Origin: Caryophanales bacterium UBA2298 | Lineage (GTDB): Bacteria; Bacillota_I; Bacilli_A; Izemoplasmatales; Hujiaoplasmataceae | Direction of reading: 5' to 3' | Assembly: GCA_002345425.1 (NCBI GenBank) | Contig: DDWA01000023.1 | Coordinates: 1-9,094, forward strand | DNA: 9,094 nt | Part shown: positions 6,026 through 9,094 of the stretch, piece after piece | How the letters are laid out: every line of letters begins with the position of its first letter | How positions within the stretch are numbered: position 1 is the first letter of the stretch | Notes under the pieces: model-generated | The model's input: the letters and a program-made list of their open reading frames with translations, nothing else | The model's database searches: none | Told to the model about the DNA's origin: nothing | Made by a program: the position numbers and the translations under genes

Positions 6026-6882
6026 AGCAGATATTGATTTTAAGTGGTAAAGGTGGGACTGGAAAAACAACTATTGCCAGTAATTTTATCAATATATCAA
6101 AAGCTAAGATTTTTGCTGACTGTGATGTTGAGGCGCCTAATCTTCATTTGATATCTATGGTAAAAAACTTAAAAGAGCGCGAAAACTATTATGGTTTAGA
6201 CAAATCCGTGATTGACCAAGAACAATGCTTAAAATGTGGTATTTGTTACGACCATTGTAAATTCAATGCAATTGTTTATAAAGATAATCAATATAAAATT
6301 GATTTACATCTTTGCGAAGGCTGCGGAGTATGTAATTACGTTTGCCCTCAAAAGGCAATAAGTTTTGTTAAGTCTATTGATGGAGAACTTCTTTTATATA
6401 AAGACGAAGATAGAGCTTTTTCTACAGCTAAACTTAATATGGGTAGTGGTAATTCCGGTTTACTTGTTACCAGAGTGAAAAAGAATATACATGAACTAAT
6501 CAGAAAAGATGATTTGGTTATCATAGATGGACCTCCTGGTATTGGTTGTCCAGTAATTGCATCAATGTCAGGGGTTAATTTAGTTTTATTAGTTGCTGAA
6601 CCTTCTTTGTCAGGTATATCTGATTTAAAACGAATTATTAAAACGGCAAGCAGTTTTCATTTGAAAATAGCTGTTTGTATTAATAAGTATGACTTAAACA
6701 AAAAATTAACACAGTCAATTATTGAATATCTTAATATTAACAATTATTCGTTTGTTGGATTAATAAGTTATGATAAGGAAATCATCGATTACATTAATCT
6801 CGGGAAACCATTACTAGAAGGCTCTAAACCTTACAAAGAAATAAAAAAGGTTTTTGATAATACTATATCACTTATTAGTTAA
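6022..6882 (+). CDS. Ferredoxin-domain P-loop ATPase, MinD/Mrp-like (copy 2)
   Basis: A 286-residue paralogue of the preceding ATPase with the same order of parts: GKGGTGKTT at 9-17, FADCDVEAPN at 31-40, a ferredoxin insert with C69/C72/C75/C79 and C98/C101/C104/C108, and IDGPPGIGCPVIAS at 168-181. These Cys spacings fit two [4Fe-4S] clusters. It carries a longer segment after the ferredoxin module (GELLLYKDEDRAFSTAKLNMG) than copy 1. The ATG overlaps the previous stop (ATGA), with AGGA at 6011-6014. MinD-type ATPases dimerise around ATP, so the two copies may form a heterodimer; this is inference. No clear terminator follows, and a new promoter begins about 30 nt downstream. Confidence 0.88.
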   Translation: MKQILILSGKGGTGKTTIASNFINISKAKIFADCDVEAPNLHLISMVKNLKERENYYGLDKSVIDQEQCLKCGICYDHCKFNAIVYKDNQYKIDLHLCEGCGVCNYVCPQKAISFVKSIDGELLLYKDEDRAFSTAKLNMGSGNSGLLVTRVKKNIHELIRKDDLVIIDGPPGIGCPVIASMSGVNLVLLVAEPSLSGISDLKRIIKTASSFHLKIAVCINKYDLNKKLTQSIIEYLNINNYSFVGLISYDKEIIDYINLGKPLLEGSKPYKEIKKVFDNTISLIS

Positions 6883-6911
6883 GCAAAAAATTAAATAGAT
6901 AATTATAACTA

Positions 6912-6920
6912 TGATATAAT
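6912..6920 (+). promoter_or_regulatory. Extended -10 promoter for the CTPC membrane protein
   Basis: TGATATAAT carries the TGn extension and a perfect TATAAT. The -35 region (TTAAAT at 6891-6896) is weak, as is usual for extended -10 promoters. The start would fall near 6927, leaving a short leader with GAGGTGA at 6934-6940 ahead of ATG 6946. Confidence 0.6.
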
Positions 6921-6945
6921 GTTATTAAAATACGAGGTGATTAAT

Positions 6946-7419
6946 ATGTTTACAACAATATTATCGATGCAAAAAGAAAAGAAGTTTATAATTCAAGGAT
7001 TAATTGTGTTTGTAGTTTTTCTTGGCTTATATACACTTCTAGACTATTTAAATATTGGCTATTCAGGCATGATAGATGAATATGGTATTCTTTTGGTTAT
7101 TGGCAATATTTTCCTTAATGTTATTATGGCTTTCATAAGTGCCTTTATGTGGAATGTATCAACGGTTTTAGTTAAATTAACGGGAAAAGAAGGTAAAGGA
7201 TCTTTTATGTCGGGATTAGCAGTTATTTTTGGAATGTTGACATATGGATGCACACCATGTGTTATAGCATTCTTTTCAGTAATTGGAATCACATTCGCAG
7301 TTGCGGTTTTACCTCTAGCTGGACTACCTTATAAGTTCTTAGCTCTATTATTATTAATACTCGGATTTTTATGGCTAAAGTATGAAACTAATCATGTGAA
7401 ATGCAAAATAGACAAATAA
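6946..7419 (+). CDS. Small polytopic membrane protein with a CTPC motif
   Basis: A 157-residue membrane protein that I do not recognise with confidence. Hydrophobic stretches at about residues 13-33, 48-74, 88-123 (probably two helices) and 129-146 suggest four or five membrane segments. The notable motif is GCTPCVIAFFSVIGI at 101-115 with C102 and C105 at or in a membrane segment; a third Cys (C153) is in the charged C-terminal tail. Paired Cys before a hydrophobic helix recall MerT-type metal transporters or the SPC/CxPC helices of CcdA/DsbD thiol carriers, but the overall match is too weak to assign. ATG 6946 is chosen because GAGGTGA ends 5 nt before it. The in-frame ATG at 6919 overlaps the -10 box and so is unlikely. 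Its position after two Fe-S ATPases hints at a metal or redox role. Confidence 0.75.
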   Translation: MFTTILSMQKEKKFIIQGLIVFVVFLGLYTLLDYLNIGYSGMIDEYGILLVIGNIFLNVIMAFISAFMWNVSTVLVKLTGKEGKGSFMSGLAVIFGMLTYGCTPCVIAFFSVIGITFAVAVLPLAGLPYKFLALLLLILGFLWLKYETNHVKCKIDK

Positions 7420-7437
7420 AACCCTGTTCAGGGTTTT
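7418..7437 (+). terminator. Intrinsic terminator of the CTPC membrane protein gene
   Basis: AAAACCCT (7418-7425) pairs perfectly with AGGGTTTT (7430-7437) around a GTTC loop, and the T run extends one base to 7438. The stem overlaps the stop codon at 7417-7419. The IS left end begins at 7438, immediately after the hairpin. Confidence 0.75.
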
Positions 7438-7453
7438 TCAGACTGTTGACAAA
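7438..7453. repeat. IS left terminal inverted repeat
   Basis: TCAGACTGTTGACAAA, identical over 16 bases to the reverse complement of 9079-9094. Similarity stops at base 17 (G on the left, A on the right when read inward). Confidence 0.88.
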
Positions 7454-7476
7454 GTACTCATTTTTATGGGTACTTT
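7451..7476 (+). terminator. Terminator at the IS left end
   Basis: AAAGTACTCAT (7451-7461) pairs with ATGGGTACTTT (7466-7476) over 11 bp with one G-U around a TTTT loop, followed by a T-rich run to 7484. It would stop transcripts entering the element from the left, a common way for an IS to limit transposase expression. Confidence 0.65.
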
Positions 7477-7559
7477 TTCTTTTTGAAAAGAGCTTTAAAT
7501 AATGTGTCAACAATAACGAATAAAAACATAAATAAAAGCGCCAAATATAGAGGAGGGGT

Positions 7560-7588
7560 GAGACAATTATCACAAAAAGTAGTATAAT
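7560..7588 (+). promoter_or_regulatory. Predicted transposase promoter
   Basis: GAGACA at 7560-7565 (four of six to consensus) and a perfect TATAAT at 7583-7588 are 17 bp apart. Transcription would begin near 7595, only about 10 nt before ATG 7605. The strong AGGAGGGG at 7551-7558 lies upstream of this start and so would not serve the transposase. Confidence 0.55.
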
Positions 7589-7604
7589 ATAATTGGTGAT
7601 AGAT

Positions 7605-9068
7605 ATGATAACTAAAAAGAATGAACAATCAAGAAAAAATATTCAAATGATTGATATTGATACCTTAGTCCCAACTAACCATTTAGTTAGAAAAATTGAA
7701 AAGGTAATTGATTTCGAGTTTATAAGAGAATATGTAATCGATATGTATTCATTAAATAAAGGCAGACCATCGATAGATCCAGTGGTTTTATTTAAAATAG
7801 TTTTTATCCAGTTTTTATTTGGAATAAAATCTATGAGACAAACAATTAAAGAAATAAATGTCAATGTCGCATATCGATGGTTTTTAGGATATGGATTTAC
7901 GGAAACAATACCTAATTATTCAACCTTTTCACAAAACTATCGAAGAAGATTTGTAGGTACTGATATTTTTGAGAAGATCTTCAAACATATCTTTGAAGGT
8001 TTAGTTGAGAATGGCCTTATCAAAGAAGAATCATACTTTGTGGATTCAACGCATATAAAAGCTTATGCGAATAAAAGAAGAGTTGATAATGCATATATCG
8101 ATGTAGATTATAATATCTATACCAAAAACTTACATGACGAGATAAACAAAAAAAGAGTCAAAGAAAATAAGAAACCAATCGATTTTAATCAAAAAAAGAA
8201 AGTCGCAATTAGTAGAACAGATCCCGACTGTGGAATGTTTCATAAGGGAGAGAAAGAAAAACAATTAGCTTACTCAGTTCAAACTGCAGTAGATGAAAAT
8301 GGCTGGGTTATAGACTGTAAGACTACATCAGCTAGTGTAAATGATAATAATTCGGGAATGGAATTCGTTGATAAGTTAACCGATGAACATAGAGAAACTA
8401 AACATGTAGTTATGGATGCAGGATACACTTCACCACTCCTACAAGATATTCTATTAAGTAAAGGTATAATGCCAGTTATACCCTACATAAAACCAAAAGG
8501 AAAAAAATTAGAAAAAGCAGATGGAGAAATTGAATTTACGTATACAAAGCACTATTTCAAATATAACGAATTAGAAGATTTTTATGTTTGTCCATACCTA
8601 AAACTTTTAACTTATCGAGGGATTGATACAGGGGGTTATAGAGTCTATAGAAGTAAAACAAAAGACTGTAGAGACTGTCCATATAAGCATAAATGTACTA
8701 ATCAAAATAGTAAAACCATCACTAGGCATTTATTGGAATACACCAAAAAACGCACAACTGAATTTAGGTTATCTGATGAAGGTAAAGAATTATACAGGAA
8801 AAGAAAATATACAATTGAGCGATTATTCGCTCAATGCAAGATGAGTCATTGTTTAGGGTTTACTCTTCTTAAAGGTCAAGAGAAAAACCATAATAGGAAC
8901 TTAATAGTTTATAGTGCAGCTAACATTAAGAAGTTAGCTTTATTAGTTTGGAAACATGAGATAAAGATAACAAAGATATCTTCTTTAAAACTGTCTTTTT
9001 TAACTGAAATACGTCGTTTTTTCTCGAAATTATCAATAAAACAAAAAAACAACCTAGTTTTACGATAA
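7605..9068 (+). CDS. IS1182-family DDE transposase
   Basis: A 487-residue transposase that cuts and joins the IS ends. Its N-terminal DUF772-type region (MIDIDTLVPTNHLVRKIE to about 135) is followed by an RNase H-like domain with the likely DDE triad D147 in FVDSTHIKA, D271 in VVMDAGYTS and E405 in YTIERLFAQCKMSHCLG. Between D271 and E405 lies an insert with four Cys (C329, C355, C358, C364; CRDCPYKHKC) typical of IS1182 proteins. Length and motif order are full for the family, with no frameshift or stop. I prefer ATG 7605; TTG 7593 and GTG 7596 are in frame but coincide with the expected transcript start. A weak GGTG at 7595-7598 is the only ribosome-site candidate. The stop lies at the edge of the IS right-end hairpin. 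Confidence 0.92.
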   Translation: MITKKNEQSRKNIQMIDIDTLVPTNHLVRKIEKVIDFEFIREYVIDMYSLNKGRPSIDPVVLFKIVFIQFLFGIKSMRQTIKEINVNVAYRWFLGYGFTETIPNYSTFSQNYRRRFVGTDIFEKIFKHIFEGLVENGLIKEESYFVDSTHIKAYANKRRVDNAYIDVDYNIYTKNLHDEINKKRVKENKKPIDFNQKKKVAISRTDPDCGMFHKGEKEKQLAYSVQTAVDENGWVIDCKTTSASVNDNNSGMEFVDKLTDEHRETKHVVMDAGYTSPLLQDILLSKGIMPVIPYIKPKGKKLEKADGEIEFTYTKHYFKYNELEDFYVCPYLKLLTYRGIDTGGYRVYRSKTKDCRDCPYKHKCTNQNSKTITRHLLEYTKKRTTEFRLSDEGKELYRKRKYTIERLFAQCKMSHCLGFTLLKGQEKNHNRNLIVYSAANIKKLALLVWKHEIKITKISSLKLSFLTEIRRFFSKLSIKQKNNLVLR

Positions 9069-9078
9069 CTAAGTTGTT
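9048..9078 (+). terminator. Terminator at the IS right end
   Basis: AACAACCTAGTT (9048-9059) pairs with AACTAAGTTGTT (9067-9078) with one mismatch around a 7-nt loop, followed by Ts to 9081. It overlaps the transposase stop (9066-9068) and abuts the right inverted repeat. Confidence 0.65.
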
Positions 9079-9094
9079 TTTGTCAACAGTCTGA
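9079..9094. repeat. IS right terminal inverted repeat
   Basis: TTTGTCAACAGTCTGA, the exact reverse complement of the left repeat at 7438-7453. It occupies the last 16 bases of the window, so the flanking DNA is not visible. Confidence 0.88.

Larger units (their letters stand above)
7438..9094 (+). mobile_element. IS1182-family insertion sequence, complete (about 1657 bp)
   Basis: Terminal inverted repeats of 16 bp match perfectly: TCAGACTGTTGACAAA at 7438-7453 and its reverse complement at 9079-9094. They enclose a single intact transposase gene. The left end abuts the terminator of the upstream gene and the right end is the final base of the window, so a target duplication cannot be checked. 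The element has transcription-stopping hairpins near both ends. An intact transposase and matching repeats suggest a recent, potentially active copy. Confidence 0.88.

Noticed and set aside
7446..7451. TTGACA inside the IS left repeat as a -35 box
   Set aside because: No -10 sequence at suitable spacing (about 7469-7474 reads GGTACT), and the entry terminator occupies that region.
7388..7573. Minus-strand open frame across the terminator and IS left end
   Set aside because: Spans two unrelated units (host terminator and IS), has no family signal and runs antisense through hairpins.
7558..7590. Leader peptide from GTG 7558 after AGGAGGGG
   Set aside because: The start would lie too close to the ribosome site, and only nine codons precede a stop.

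Overview
The window comes from a low-G+C bacterium (about 30% by eye) that uses the standard code: TGG encodes Trp inside genes and TGA is a true stop, for example in tnaA and in the TGA/ATG overlap at 6022-6025. Strong AGGAGG-type ribosome sites, near-consensus sigma-A promoters, amino-acid fermentation enzymes and ferredoxin-type ATPases suggest an anaerobic or facultative Bacillota, or a standard-code Mycoplasmatota relative (Izemoplasma, Acholeplasma or Haloplasma type). The lineage is inference only.

Layout, with every gene on the + strand. (1) 1-1793: an N-terminally broken class II CPD photolyase, a DUF2177 membrane protein and a Nudix hydrolase, head to tail with 4-nt and 1-nt overlaps, closed by a hairpin at 1785-1814. 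(2) 1833-4540: a promoter followed by tryptophanase (tnaA) and arginine deiminase (arcA), 13 nt apart, a bicistronic amino-acid catabolism operon. (3) 4541-6882: a promoter with both hexamers at consensus starts at the base after the arcA stop. A perfect 14-bp palindrome follows in the leader, then a Gly-rich DUF5320 protein, a hairpin, a NifX/MTH1175-like protein and two tandem paralogous P-loop ATPases, each carrying an 8-Cys ferredoxin insert. (4) 6915-7437: a small membrane protein with a CTPC motif, with its own extended -10 promoter and terminator. (5) 7438-9094: a complete IS1182-type insertion sequence with 16-bp terminal inverted repeats. Its left end abuts the terminator and its right end is the last base of the window.

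Functionally, tnaA and arcA turn Trp and Arg into pyruvate, indole, citrulline and ammonia. The DUF5320/NifX/Fd-ATPase group is a recurrent anaerobe and archaeal cluster whose biochemical job is not settled; its parts (a cofactor-binding NifX fold and Mrp/NBP35-like Fe-S ATPases) suggest metal-cluster assembly or transfer. No nif genes accompany it. It is the part of the window most worth following up, together with its promoter/palindrome control region. No tRNA, rRNA or CRISPR array was seen.
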